This document shows positions 9,982 through 18,832 of a stretch of DNA of 64,000 nt, one piece after another. The DNA is taken from contig CANLOV010000006.1 in assembly GCA_947492955.1 (NCBI GenBank), forward strand, positions 62,001 through 126,000, written 5' to 3'. This DNA is from an uncultured Cellulophaga sp. GTDB lineage: Bacteria > Bacteroidota > Bacteroidia > Flavobacteriales > Flavobacteriaceae. A program made the translations under genes and the position numbers. Each line of letters begins with the position of its first letter. The stretch's first letter is position 1. The notes under the pieces were generated by a model, which had not been told where the DNA came from, searched no databases, and saw only the letters and a list, made by a program, of their open reading frames with translations.

Positions 9982-10172
9982 TAGTGTGTATGAGCAAATA
10001 TAATTGCTTATATTTAATACAGTTAGTGACTAGTTATTGCAATATCTGAAAAAGATTCCTCGGTAAATCCAATGTTTTAAATTGCCTTTTCCCAATCTTC
10101 GGTTAGTATTTTCAATGTACTACAACATATTAGTCAGCAACTGATTTAATAATATAAAAACAACCAAAAAGA

Positions 10173-10628
10173 ATGGCGAGAGCACAGGAAACCTTTAACA
10201 AAAAAGAGAAAGAAAAAAAACGTTTAAAAAAGCGTGAAGACAAACAAAAGAAAAAAGCAGAACGTAAAGCTAATGCTGTAAAAGGTTTGTCTTTTGAAGA
10301 TCAATTGGTATATGTTGATGAGAATGGACATTTTACAGATACTCCACCAGACCCAACTAAAAAAGTAAAGGTAGATGCTGAAAGTATTGTTATTGGTATT
10401 CCTAAAAAAGAAGATATAGAAGAAGAGGAAGAAGTTGCTAAAGAAGGTAAAGTATCTTTCTTTGATACTTCTAAAGGTTTTGGTTTTATAATAGATAGCG
10501 TTAACCAAGAAAAATATTTTGTTCACGTAAGTGGTTTAATTGATGAAATTCAGGAAAACGATAAAGTTACGTACGAACTAGAAAAAGGTATGAAGGGTAT
10601 GAACGCAGTTCGCGTTAAAAAAATATAA
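10173..10628 (+). CDS. Cold-shock-domain RNA-binding protein
   Basis: 151 residues. The first 35 are almost all Lys, Glu and Arg, a flexible basic tail. The cold-shock domain is C-terminal (about 90-151) with RNP1 KGFGFI and RNP2 YFVHVS. This extended form (basic tail plus CSD) is common in Bacteroidetes and probably acts as an RNA chaperone on ribosomal or messenger RNA. It has its own promoter and terminator. Confidence 0.92.
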   Translation: MARAQETFNKKEKEKKRLKKREDKQKKKAERKANAVKGLSFEDQLVYVDENGHFTDTPPDPTKKVKVDAESIVIGIPKKEDIEEEEEVAKEGKVSFFDTSKGFGFIIDSVNQEKYFVHVSGLIDEIQENDKVTYELEKGMKGMNAVRVKKI

Positions 10629-10648
10629 TTTAAGAATTAGCTCTTAGC

Positions 10649-10681
10649 AAAAAATCCCGTCTTAATCAGACGGGATTTTTT
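10649..10681 (+). terminator. Rho-independent terminator
   Basis: AATCCCGTCT pairs with AGACGGGATT across a 5-base loop and is followed by six T. The flanking A-run makes it usable from both strands, so it also serves the minus-strand GNAT gene. Confidence 0.88.
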
Positions 10682-10727
10682 GTTTACATAAATTCAAAAT
10701 AAAATTGCAAAAAATATATCTAAAATC

Positions 10728-11162
10728 TCATCTTAGGTTTTTAATCATTTTCTGATGAATAACACCTGTTTTCATCGATGGATATTTTTTATGCACAGCT
10801 ATAAATCCCTGTTCTTTGTAAAAAGGAATTGCTACTTCTCTTGCACTTAATTCAATACACTTTATATTAAGTGTAATGCTTTTTTCTATCAATAATTTTA
10901 AAATAGTACTTCCAATTCCTTTTCTTTTATATAACTCGTCTACAGCCATTTGAGAAATAATAGCCTTATTTTCTAGAATTGTTAGTCTCCCCGTTCCAAC
11001 AACGCTATCGTTTTTAAAACAAACAAGGTGTATGCTTTCTTCTTCTAAACTATCATTTATTAATGCTAGTGCATTATCCATATCCTTAAAAAAAGCCTTT
11101 ATTCGTAAGGCTACTGCTTTATTATAAGCTATAGTTCCGTAAGCTACATATAAATACTCCAT
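10728..11162 (-). CDS. GNAT family N-acetyltransferase
   Basis: 144 residues with a single GNAT fold. Strand beta-4 is IISQMAVDELYKRKGIGSTIL, holding the acetyl-CoA pyrophosphate loop RKGIGS. The IKCIELSAREVAIPFYKEQGF segment is the conserved C-terminal motif B. The acceptor substrate cannot be predicted. It lies between two bidirectional terminators, so it is a monocistron. Confidence 0.9.
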   Translation of the reverse strand: MEYLYVAYGTIAYNKAVALRIKAFFKDMDNALALINDSLEEESIHLVCFKNDSVVGTGRLTILENKAIISQMAVDELYKRKGIGSTILKLLIEKSITLNIKCIELSAREVAIPFYKEQGFIAVHKKYPSMKTGVIHQKMIKNLR

Positions 11163-11174
11163 TGTAATTTTTAT

Positions 11175-11216
11175 AAAAAAAAAGAGGCTAAAATAGATAC
11201 ACTACTTTAGCCTCTT
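11175..11216 (-). terminator. Rho-independent terminator of the DUF349 gene
   Basis: AAGAGGCTAAA with its complement (11182-11192 and 11206-11216) forms an 11-bp stem. A nine-base A-run at 11175-11183 gives the U-tract on the minus strand. Confidence 0.85.
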
Positions 11217-11237
11217 ATAAATATTAATTAAAATAAT

Positions 11238-13301
11238 CTATTCCTCTTCAGAAGCTGCAGCTTCATCTTCGGGTGTTTCTTGTTCTTGTTTTTTTAAATC
11301 GTTCTCCATAATATTTAGTTTCTTAAGCTTGCTTTTCCAAACTTCTAAATTTTCTTTATGGTTATTAATATTCTTAATTACATCTCTTACCACAGGGCTA
11401 TCCTCTGATGCATTAGAAAAGAACTGCAAGTTATTTTCTAACTGACGTATTTGATCGTTACTCTCTGTAATTTTTCTACGAATAAAGACACGCTCGTTAT
11501 AAATTGCTCTTTCCTTATCTTCGCTAGATGATAATTCTTTTACTTTATCTCCGTATTTTATAAGCTCTGCTTCTTGGTTATTAATATCTAGTTTTTTAAA
11601 TATTGCATCTAATATTTTATTAAACTTAACATTAATGTTCTTTTTATTAAAAGGAACTCTACCATACGATTTCCATTCGGTAATAAACTCCTTTATAGCC
11701 GCTAAATCTTTCTTTTTATCTCCACATAGCTCAAATGTTTTTAACCTATCTAAACATGCGTTTTTCTTTTCTAAATTGGCTAACTCTTCTTTTTGAGCTC
11801 CATTCTTTTTAGCATGTAAACGGTCAAAATAGTGGTTACAAGCATTTTTAAAATCGTTCCAAATCTTATCTGAGTATTTTCTTGGTACATGACCAATATT
11901 TTTCCACTCGCTCTGGATACGTTTCATTTCTGGAGTAGCACTATCATAATCTTCGCTATCTTTTAATGAAATTGCTAATTCTAATAAAGCTCTTTTCTTA
12001 TCTAAATTTTCTTGTTGGTCTTTTTTAAGATTTTTATAGTAAGCATTTTTATTGCGATTAAAGCTTCTTACTGCCTCCTTAAACGCAGCCCAAGTTTTTT
12101 CATTTACTTTTTGTGGTACCTTACCAGCATTAAAAAAGCTTTCTCTTAATGCTTCTACTTGTTTTATTTGTTGCTGTAGTGCTTTATGAGTTGTTGCAGG
12201 GTTTGTAGCTATTGCTACTATTTCTGCAATAATTTTATTTTTATTCTCTAAATTTTGCTCGTAAACCTTATCTATTTCTTTATAATATTCTTGTCTACGC
12301 TCGTGCAATACCTTGGTTGCATTGCTAAAACGCTCCCATATCTCTTCTCTATGATCTTTACCTACAGGCCCTATATCTTCTTTCCAGATTTTATGAAGTG
12401 TTTGTAAGGTCTGAAAAGCTTTAGATAAATCTGTTTCTTGCGCTAAAGCCTCAGCTTTTTCTACAATTTTTAACTTTTCTTCTAAATTGTGCTTAAAATC
12501 TAAATCTCTAAGCTCTCTATTTAGATGTAAAAAATCATAAAAAATTTCGGTATGGTGATGATACGTTTTCCAAATATCATTATAATTATTTCTAGGAATA
12601 GGACCTGCATTACGCCATCTTTCTTGTAATGCTTTAAAGTTTTTGTAGGTTGTATTTATATCTTCCTCTACATTAATTAAACCTTTTAACTCCTCTATTA
12701 TTTCTAATCGATTGGCTAAATTTTCTTTATGAGAACTTTCTATATTTTTATAATACTGATTTCTTTTGTCTCTATATTCCGAATAAACTTCGTTAAACTG
12801 TCTTTTAGTTACAGAATCATATCTAAAATCTATTACATTTCCTCCGCCAGCAACAAACTCTTCTTTTTTATGCTCTAAAAATTCTTGAAACTTTAAGTCG
12901 AACTCGTACTTTATACCATCTACATGCTTTTTAATAGCTTGTACCTTTTCATTTTTTACCAACTTTTGAAGCTCTCCTACTAAATTATCCATAGACATAG
13001 CATGGTAATCTAATTCTGGAATTAAATGCCTAGTGTCATTTCCTTCATCTTCTGCATCTTCTGCATTGGTCTCCTCTATTTCTTCTAAAACAGCATCTTT
13101 TTCATCAGATGTTTCTGTTGATGCATCATTAGTTGTCTCTTGCGACACAACTTCTTTCTCTGTTTCATCTATAGTATCAACAGTTTCTTCTGCTTTATCA
13201 ACAGGAGTACTCTCTACCGAATCATTTGCTGTTTTACCAGTATCTTTAGTACTTTCTCCTCCTACATTTTCTTGTAGTTGCTCGTCTTTATCTTCTAACA
13301 T
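11238..13301 (-). CDS. DUF349 repeat protein
   Basis: 687 residues. An acidic, Glu/Thr/Asp-rich unstructured N-terminus (about 1-95) is followed by tandem helical DUF349 repeats. Each repeat has a W(R/K)xxG-(P/H/R)(I/V)P signature, for example RWRNAGPIPRNNYNDIW, SEWKNIGHVPRKYSDKIW and TEWKSYGRVPFNKK. I count about five repeats before a coiled-coil tail and an acidic end. The family is widespread in Bacteroidetes and its function is unknown. The protein is cytoplasmic, with no signal peptide. Confidence 0.9.
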   Translation of the reverse strand: MLEDKDEQLQENVGGESTKDTGKTANDSVESTPVDKAEETVDTIDETEKEVVSQETTNDASTETSDEKDAVLEEIEETNAEDAEDEGNDTRHLIPELDYHAMSMDNLVGELQKLVKNEKVQAIKKHVDGIKYEFDLKFQEFLEHKKEEFVAGGGNVIDFRYDSVTKRQFNEVYSEYRDKRNQYYKNIESSHKENLANRLEIIEELKGLINVEEDINTTYKNFKALQERWRNAGPIPRNNYNDIWKTYHHHTEIFYDFLHLNRELRDLDFKHNLEEKLKIVEKAEALAQETDLSKAFQTLQTLHKIWKEDIGPVGKDHREEIWERFSNATKVLHERRQEYYKEIDKVYEQNLENKNKIIAEIVAIATNPATTHKALQQQIKQVEALRESFFNAGKVPQKVNEKTWAAFKEAVRSFNRNKNAYYKNLKKDQQENLDKKRALLELAISLKDSEDYDSATPEMKRIQSEWKNIGHVPRKYSDKIWNDFKNACNHYFDRLHAKKNGAQKEELANLEKKNACLDRLKTFELCGDKKKDLAAIKEFITEWKSYGRVPFNKKNINVKFNKILDAIFKKLDINNQEAELIKYGDKVKELSSSEDKERAIYNERVFIRRKITESNDQIRQLENNLQFFSNASEDSPVVRDVIKNINNHKENLEVWKSKLKKLNIMENDLKKQEQETPEDEAAASEEE

Positions 13302-13457
13302 TTTATGAATGTTTAGTCGGTTTTCTCCGAATTTACACTGGTAATATAGTAACTACCTCGTTAATAGCAAAGTTAATAAAACTTCTTTTTAATAAATGTC
13401 TTGTAGTTTAACAATAAAATAAGCCTTAAAACTACTGTTGTATTCGGTAAAAAGTAC

Positions 13458-14210
13458 TTATGAATTCCAGATTTCCCAAGATTTCTCCGCTTGCAATTCT
13501 AACATTTTAGAACCATTGCAAATAGCTGCTCCTAATTTTTCTCCTTCTTGTAAAAAAGCTGTTTTCTCTGGATTGTATATTAAATCGAATAATAGATGTT
13601 CTTTGCTTAAATGCTTATAAGGAATCGCTGGTTTATCTTTTATATTTGGATGTGTACCCAATGGAGAGCAGTTAACAATTACGGTATAATCTTCTATTAT
13701 CTCTTTTGTTAATTGCTCATAACTAAATTGGTGCTCTTTTGCTGTTCTTGATACAAATTTATAAGCAATTCCTAATTCATTAAAAACAAAAGCTACAGCC
13801 TTTGATGCACCCCCTGTACCTAGAATTAGTGCTTTTTTATGGCGCTTTCTTAAAAAAGGCTCTATAGACTTCTGAAATCCATGAATATCTGTATTATAAC
13901 CTCTTAAACCATCTTTAGTTGTTTTTATAGTATTTACAGCTCCTATTTTTTCTGCTTTAGGGTCTAAGCTATCTAAATAAGACATTACATCTTGTTTATA
14001 TGGTATTGTTACATTAAACCCTGTTATATCTTTATTCTCTTTTATAAGGCTAGCAAACTCCTTTATATCTTGCAAATCAAAATTCTCATAAGTATGATTA
14101 TTTAAATCTAAATCTGAAAATTTCTGTGTAAAATAACCTCTAGAAAAAGAGTAAGATATATTTCTTCCTAATAAACCAAATCTGGCTTTTTTATTTTCTA
14201 TTTCTCCCAT
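13458..14210 (-). CDS. aroE: Shikimate dehydrogenase
   Basis: NADP-dependent reduction of 3-dehydroshikimate to shikimate in aromatic amino-acid synthesis. 250 residues. The substrate-binding Ser pair is in SYSFS (19-21), the catalytic Lys is Lys72 in VTIPYK, the Asn93 and Asp108 (YNTDIHGF) contacts are present, and GTGGASKAV (131-139) is the nucleotide loop. It overlaps the upstream DUF368 gene by 20 bases on the same strand, so the two are translationally coupled. Confidence 0.95.
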   Translation of the reverse strand: MGEIENKKARFGLLGRNISYSFSRGYFTQKFSDLDLNNHTYENFDLQDIKEFASLIKENKDITGFNVTIPYKQDVMSYLDSLDPKAEKIGAVNTIKTTKDGLRGYNTDIHGFQKSIEPFLRKRHKKALILGTGGASKAVAFVFNELGIAYKFVSRTAKEHQFSYEQLTKEIIEDYTVIVNCSPLGTHPNIKDKPAIPYKHLSKEHLLFDLIYNPEKTAFLQEGEKLGAAICNGSKMLELQAEKSWEIWNS

Positions 14211-15201
14211 ACCAATCTAATCCTAATAATATTACTATTCCAATTCCAATAAACAACACTGCAGTCCATGTTTCTGAGCTATCAAAATTGGGTATATATT
14301 TTTTATAATTTACTATTATTTCATTTCCGTTTGTATCTAACAATGTATTACCACTATCATCTACCTTAATTATTGTTTTTTTCCAAGGCCAAACCACACC
14401 TAAAGAACCTGTAATAAAACCTATTATTACTGCTGTTGTAATATGCTTGTAATGCTTTAACACATAACTTAAAAGATGCGATAAGGTAACTAAACCTGTA
14501 GTAGAACCTAAAGTAAAAACACCTAATATTTTTAATGTTTTTAATCGTTCTTTATTATTTGTAAAGCTATATTCTCCATTTATAATTTCAGTAAATGTAT
14601 CGTAAAGTGCATTTACAGCATCTACTAATAATAGTACATAGTTCCCTAAAAGAATAAGAATAAATGAACCCGACAATCCGGGTAATGCCATTCCCGAAAC
14701 ACTAATAATTCCACAAAAAAAGATAAAAAATAAGTTGTCATTTTCTCTTGCTGGACTTAAAAAACTAATCCCTACTCCTATTAAAAGTCCTATAATACCT
14801 GCCGTGATTGTTCTTTTACTCCAATATTTAAAATCTTTAGCAATATAATAGATAGAGCCTATTATCATTCCAAAAAATGTAGCCCAAACATAGAGTTCTT
14901 TTCTTTCTAGAAAATAGTCTAAAATTCTAGAAACACTAAAATAACTAATTAGCATTCCTAAAACCAATAATAATAAAAACTGGGCATTAGTGTATTTAAA
15001 AAAACTCTTAAATCTTCCTGATATTAAAAGCTTAAACGCTTTTAGATTTATTTTTTGTAGTGAGTATATAAATTCCTCGTAAAAACCACCTACATATGCT
15101 ACTATACCCCCAGAAACACCAGGCACTTTATTAGCTGCACCCATACACAAACCCTTAATTACAAGGAAAAACTGATCTAATAATGTTCTTGGGTGTCTCA
15201 C
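14191..15201 (-). CDS. DUF368 membrane protein, probable undecaprenyl-phosphate translocase (first paralogue)
   Basis: 336 residues and eight to ten membrane segments. The two DUF368 signatures are present: GAANKVPGVSGGIVAYVGGFYEEF at about 20-43 and SGMALPGLSGSFILILLGNY at about 165-185. DUF368 (PopT) proteins recycle undecaprenyl phosphate across the inner membrane. That is known for other bacteria and is transferred here by family. A hydrophilic stretch at about 290-315 separates the last helices. It overlaps aroE and follows a second DUF368 gene by 8 bases. Confidence 0.9.
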   Translation of the reverse strand: MRHPRTLLDQFFLVIKGLCMGAANKVPGVSGGIVAYVGGFYEEFIYSLQKINLKAFKLLISGRFKSFFKYTNAQFLLLLVLGMLISYFSVSRILDYFLERKELYVWATFFGMIIGSIYYIAKDFKYWSKRTITAGIIGLLIGVGISFLSPARENDNLFFIFFCGIISVSGMALPGLSGSFILILLGNYVLLLVDAVNALYDTFTEIINGEYSFTNNKERLKTLKILGVFTLGSTTGLVTLSHLLSYVLKHYKHITTAVIIGFITGSLGVVWPWKKTIIKVDDSGNTLLDTNGNEIIVNYKKYIPNFDSSETWTAVLFIGIGIVILLGLDWYGRNRK

Positions 15202-15209
15202 AAGTTATA

Positions 15210-16130
15210 TTATTTACTTTTGGAGGCAAAACGCTCCATTGTAAAAATAAGAGAAAAACCTATGATAGCAAGCACTACTGCGTAGATTAATTGATTATCT
15301 CCTTCGAAAGCAAATGGAGAAATATTTTCGTCTTTTATTGTGATTATTTTTTCACCAAAAGCCTTAGTTTCTAAGATTTTCTTCCAAGGCCATATTTTAT
15401 TTAACGAACCTAAAATAAAGCCTGTTAAAAGCGCTAATGTCATATTTTTATAATGACTAAACATCCACTTTAAAATACGAGCAAAGCTTAACAAACCAAA
15501 AAGACAACCTACCGCAACTGTTATAATTATTTTAATGTCTCTTCCGTGTACTGCATCTAAAATGGTTTGATAAGAACCTAATAACACCAAAATAAAAGCA
15601 CCCGATATACCAGGTAAAATCATTGCGCAAATAGCTAAGGCTCCCGATAAAAATAAGAATGGTAAACTATCTACATTTTCAGATGGTGGTATAGTTGTTA
15701 TAAAATAGGCTACAACAGCACCTATTACAAACATTACAACAGTTCCTATATTCCATTTAGTTATAGATTTACCAACAAAGAATATACTGGCAACTACCAA
15801 TCCAAAAAAGAAAGACCATAAAAGTATTGGCTGGTTTACTAATAACCAGCTTATAAACTTAGCTAATGATACAACACTAATACCTATTCCTATAAACAAG
15901 GCTAGTAAAAAATTACCATTTACTTTATTCCAAAAAACTTTAAAACCTTCTGTTTTTAATGTCTTTAGTAATGATAAATTAATATTATTTATAGATGTTA
16001 TAAGCTCTTCGTAAATACCAGAAATAAAAGCGATTGTACCTCCCGATACTCCAGGAACAACATCTGCTGCTCCCATTGCCATTCCTTTGAGTGTTATAAA
16101 AAAATAATCTAAAAATTTCCTGTTTTCCAT
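15210..16130 (-). CDS. DUF368 membrane protein, probable undecaprenyl-phosphate translocase (second paralogue)
   Basis: 306 residues with the same signatures as the neighbour (GAADVVPGVSGGTIAFISGIYEEL and MILPGISGAFILVLLGSY). The common PWKK element near the C-terminus also shows that the two arose by tandem duplication. It retains Asp in the GAADVVPGVSGG loop, whereas the downstream copy has Asn (GAANKVPGVSGG). It is encoded in the same minus-strand run, 32 bases downstream of the TPR gene. PopT function is inferred by family. Confidence 0.9.
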   Translation of the reverse strand: MENRKFLDYFFITLKGMAMGAADVVPGVSGGTIAFISGIYEELITSINNINLSLLKTLKTEGFKVFWNKVNGNFLLALFIGIGISVVSLAKFISWLLVNQPILLWSFFFGLVVASIFFVGKSITKWNIGTVVMFVIGAVVAYFITTIPPSENVDSLPFLFLSGALAICAMILPGISGAFILVLLGSYQTILDAVHGRDIKIIITVAVGCLFGLLSFARILKWMFSHYKNMTLALLTGFILGSLNKIWPWKKILETKAFGEKIITIKDENISPFAFEGDNQLIYAVVLAIIGFSLIFTMERFASKSK

Positions 16131-16162
16131 AAAAGCAAAAATAGCTTTTTAATTGGAGGTTT

Positions 16163-17554
16163 TTAAAATTCTGAAATGATATTTTTAATCCATTCCATAT
16201 TATATAATTGTGGAAATTCTTCTTTTAAAATAGTTACTTTTTTGGCATCGGTCTTTAAGGCTTCGTATAAATAGTTTTTAGCCTTGGTTAAGTTATTGGT
16301 TAATACATGAACACCTGCCAATTTATATTTTAATTCTGCTTTTTCTGGGTAAAATTCTAATCCTTGAGATAATATTTGTGAAGCAGAATCTAAATCCTTG
16401 TTTAAAACCATAACATTGGCCCATGAGGTCCAAGTATCTAGCTCATAATTCCCTAAATCTACCGATTGTTTGTATGCAAAATCTGCCTCATCGTACTTTT
16501 TTAAAACCGTATTTATCTTTGCACATTTTTTCCAATAAACCGGATTTTCCTCATCTATATTTATGGCTTTATTTATGTAATAGAGTGCTTTTGCATAGTC
16601 TTCCTTACGGTAATAAAAATTAGTAATTGCTAGCCAGCCTTTATCTAACAAAGGGTCTTCGTGTACCGTATGGTAAAAGTAATACTTAGCTAAATCGTCA
16701 TTATTTAATTTCTCATGGCATTTACCTATTCGTAAATATGCATGCGATGTAGGATCGTCTATAGAAATGGTAGTTTCATAATTTTCTATAGCTTCATTAT
16801 ACTTTCCTAATTTTTCTAAAACTTTTCCTTTTTCAAAATAGGCGCCAATAAATCTGTCGTCTGAAATTATAGCAAAATCAAAAGCAGATAAAGCTTCTTT
16901 ATACATTTTTTTAACAAAGTATAGTTTCCCTAATTGGTGCCACGCAACTTCGCAATAAGGGTTTCTTTCTAAATAATCGTTTAAATAATGAATAGCTCCT
17001 TCGTAATCTTCTAAAAACTCAAAACAATATACTACATTATATAGTGATGAGTAATCCTGAGCATCAAAAGATACGCATTGCTGAAAGCTTTGCTTTGCCA
17101 TCTCATAATCATCTAAAAACAAATATTCCATTCCTAATAAGGAATAAATATCAAAACTATCATTTGATAAGTCCAAGGCTTTTTTTAGCAGTTCTACTGC
17201 CCCCTCATGGTTATCTTTCTTAGAAAAAATATTAGCTCGTTGCACATAAATTTCCTCGTTAGAATTATCTAATAATTGTAAGGTATCTAATAATTGCTCT
17301 GCTTGTTCCAATTTGTTTTCAAAAACAAGAACTTCTATATCTAATAATTTTAACTCAATAGAATCTGGATGCTGCTCTAAACCAATTTTAATTGCTTTTT
17401 TTGCTAAAGATACTTTTCCATTATTAAGGTAATGGTGAATAATATCTTCAAAATCTTCGGAATCAAAAAAGTAAACATCATCCGTCTTAAGCATAGATTC
17501 AAACTTAGCTATTGGTAGACCTGGTCTTTCATCTGGGTTTAACTGCATAAACAC
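16163..17554 (-). CDS. Tetratricopeptide repeat protein
   Basis: 463 residues, almost entirely TPR units (about ten), for example AYFEKGKVLEKLGKYNEAIENYETTISID and YWKKCAKINTVLKKYDEADFAYKQSVDL. There is no signal peptide, so it is probably a cytoplasmic scaffold. The ATG at 17554 is used; a second ATG two codons later is also possible. It is upstream of the DUF368 pair on the same strand, so it may be co-transcribed with them. Its partners are unknown. Confidence 0.9.
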   Translation of the reverse strand: MFMQLNPDERPGLPIAKFESMLKTDDVYFFDSEDFEDIIHHYLNNGKVSLAKKAIKIGLEQHPDSIELKLLDIEVLVFENKLEQAEQLLDTLQLLDNSNEEIYVQRANIFSKKDNHEGAVELLKKALDLSNDSFDIYSLLGMEYLFLDDYEMAKQSFQQCVSFDAQDYSSLYNVVYCFEFLEDYEGAIHYLNDYLERNPYCEVAWHQLGKLYFVKKMYKEALSAFDFAIISDDRFIGAYFEKGKVLEKLGKYNEAIENYETTISIDDPTSHAYLRIGKCHEKLNNDDLAKYYFYHTVHEDPLLDKGWLAITNFYYRKEDYAKALYYINKAINIDEENPVYWKKCAKINTVLKKYDEADFAYKQSVDLGNYELDTWTSWANVMVLNKDLDSASQILSQGLEFYPEKAELKYKLAGVHVLTNNLTKAKNYLYEALKTDAKKVTILKEEFPQLYNMEWIKNIISEF

Positions 17555-17649
17555 GTAATTGGTTAAACTAAAAATACTATTTTGCTTCTTTTATATAGGT
17601 CGGTTATAATCTATATTATTAACAAATTAGTTAACAATAGCGTTTGTAT

Positions 17650-18828
17650 TTACAAATAATCGTTTAAAGCATCAATAATTACGTTACAACCCTCTCTTAT
17701 TTCGTTCATTGATATCGTTAGTGGCGGAGAAATACGTATAGCTCTAGTCTCAAACAAAAGCCAGAATAAAATAAGCCCCTTTTTTTCGCAGGTAAGTATT
17801 ACATGGTTTGTAATATCTTCGTTCTCAGTAATAACTGCTAACATTAATCCTTTGCCTCTTATTTCTTTTATATACTTATGCTGTAGTAGTTCTCTAAAGA
17901 GTTTTTCTTTCTCTAAAGTTTCTTGTATAAGCTTACTTTCTGTAATTTCTTTAAGCGTTGCTAACGAAGCTGCAGCAATTACAGGGTTACCGCCAAAGGT
18001 TGTAATATGCCCTAGTTTTGGTTTTTCTTGCAAAGATTGCATCATTTTATTAGAAGCTACAAATGCACCAACTGGTAGCCCAGAAGCCATTCCCTTACCA
18101 ATTACTAATATATCTGGCACACATTGGTAGTGCTCAAAAGAAAACAATTTTCCTGTTCTTCCGAACCCTGGTTGTATTTCGTCTAAAATAAGTAATGCTC
18201 CAACTTTAGAACAGCGCTCTCTTACTTTTTTTAGATATTGATTTTGAGATTCTATAAAACCTGCTCCGCCTTGTATTGTTTCTAAAATAACTGCCGCTGT
18301 TTTTTCTGTTATCTTATTTAATTCTTTTTCTTGATTAAATTGAATAAAACCAACATCTGGTATTAAGGGTCTAAATGCACTCTTACGCTCCTCTACCCCC
18401 ATAACACTTAAACTCCCCATAGTATTACCATGATAAGCTTTATGCGCTGCTATTATTTGGGTTCTCCCTGTATATCTTCTGGCTAATTTTAAAGCACCTT
18501 CTATAGCTTCTGTTCCAGAATTTACTAAATATGTTGTTTCTAAATTACTAGGTAATAAAGATGCTAATAGTTTTGTGTATGCAACTGCTGGTTTTTGTAT
18601 GTATTCTCCATACACCATTACGTGCATGTATTTAGAAACTTGCTCCGTAATAGCTTCTGTTACTTTTGGGTGACAATGTCCTAGGCTGCAAGCAGAAACT
18701 CCTGCTACAAAATCTAAATATTTCTTCCCTGATGTATCGTAGATATAACTTCCTTTGGCATGCGATACTTCCATCGCTAACGGATGTGGAGTTGTTTGCG
18801 CTTGATATTTAAAAAAGTCTTTTTTCAC
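17650..18828 (-). CDS. Class III (ornithine/acetylornithine-type) aminotransferase
   Basis: PLP-dependent omega-aminotransferase of 392 residues. The SGTEA phosphate-binding loop is at 104-108, the LILDEIQPGFGRTG cofactor-binding segment at about 213-226, and the Schiff-base Lys245 in LVIGKGMASGLP. TTFGGNP is also present. It resembles the Bacteroidetes group annotated as aspartate aminotransferase family protein, distinct from ArgD of the arginine operon. The amino donor is uncertain. It starts 4 bases after the stop of the OstA-like gene, so the two form one operon. Confidence 0.88.
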   Translation of the reverse strand: MKKDFFKYQAQTTPHPLAMEVSHAKGSYIYDTSGKKYLDFVAGVSACSLGHCHPKVTEAITEQVSKYMHVMVYGEYIQKPAVAYTKLLASLLPSNLETTYLVNSGTEAIEGALKLARRYTGRTQIIAAHKAYHGNTMGSLSVMGVEERKSAFRPLIPDVGFIQFNQEKELNKITEKTAAVILETIQGGAGFIESQNQYLKKVRERCSKVGALLILDEIQPGFGRTGKLFSFEHYQCVPDILVIGKGMASGLPVGAFVASNKMMQSLQEKPKLGHITTFGGNPVIAAASLATLKEITESKLIQETLEKEKLFRELLQHKYIKEIRGKGLMLAVITENEDITNHVILTCEKKGLILFWLLFETRAIRISPPLTISMNEIREGCNVIIDALNDYL

Positions 18829-18832
18829 CTAC

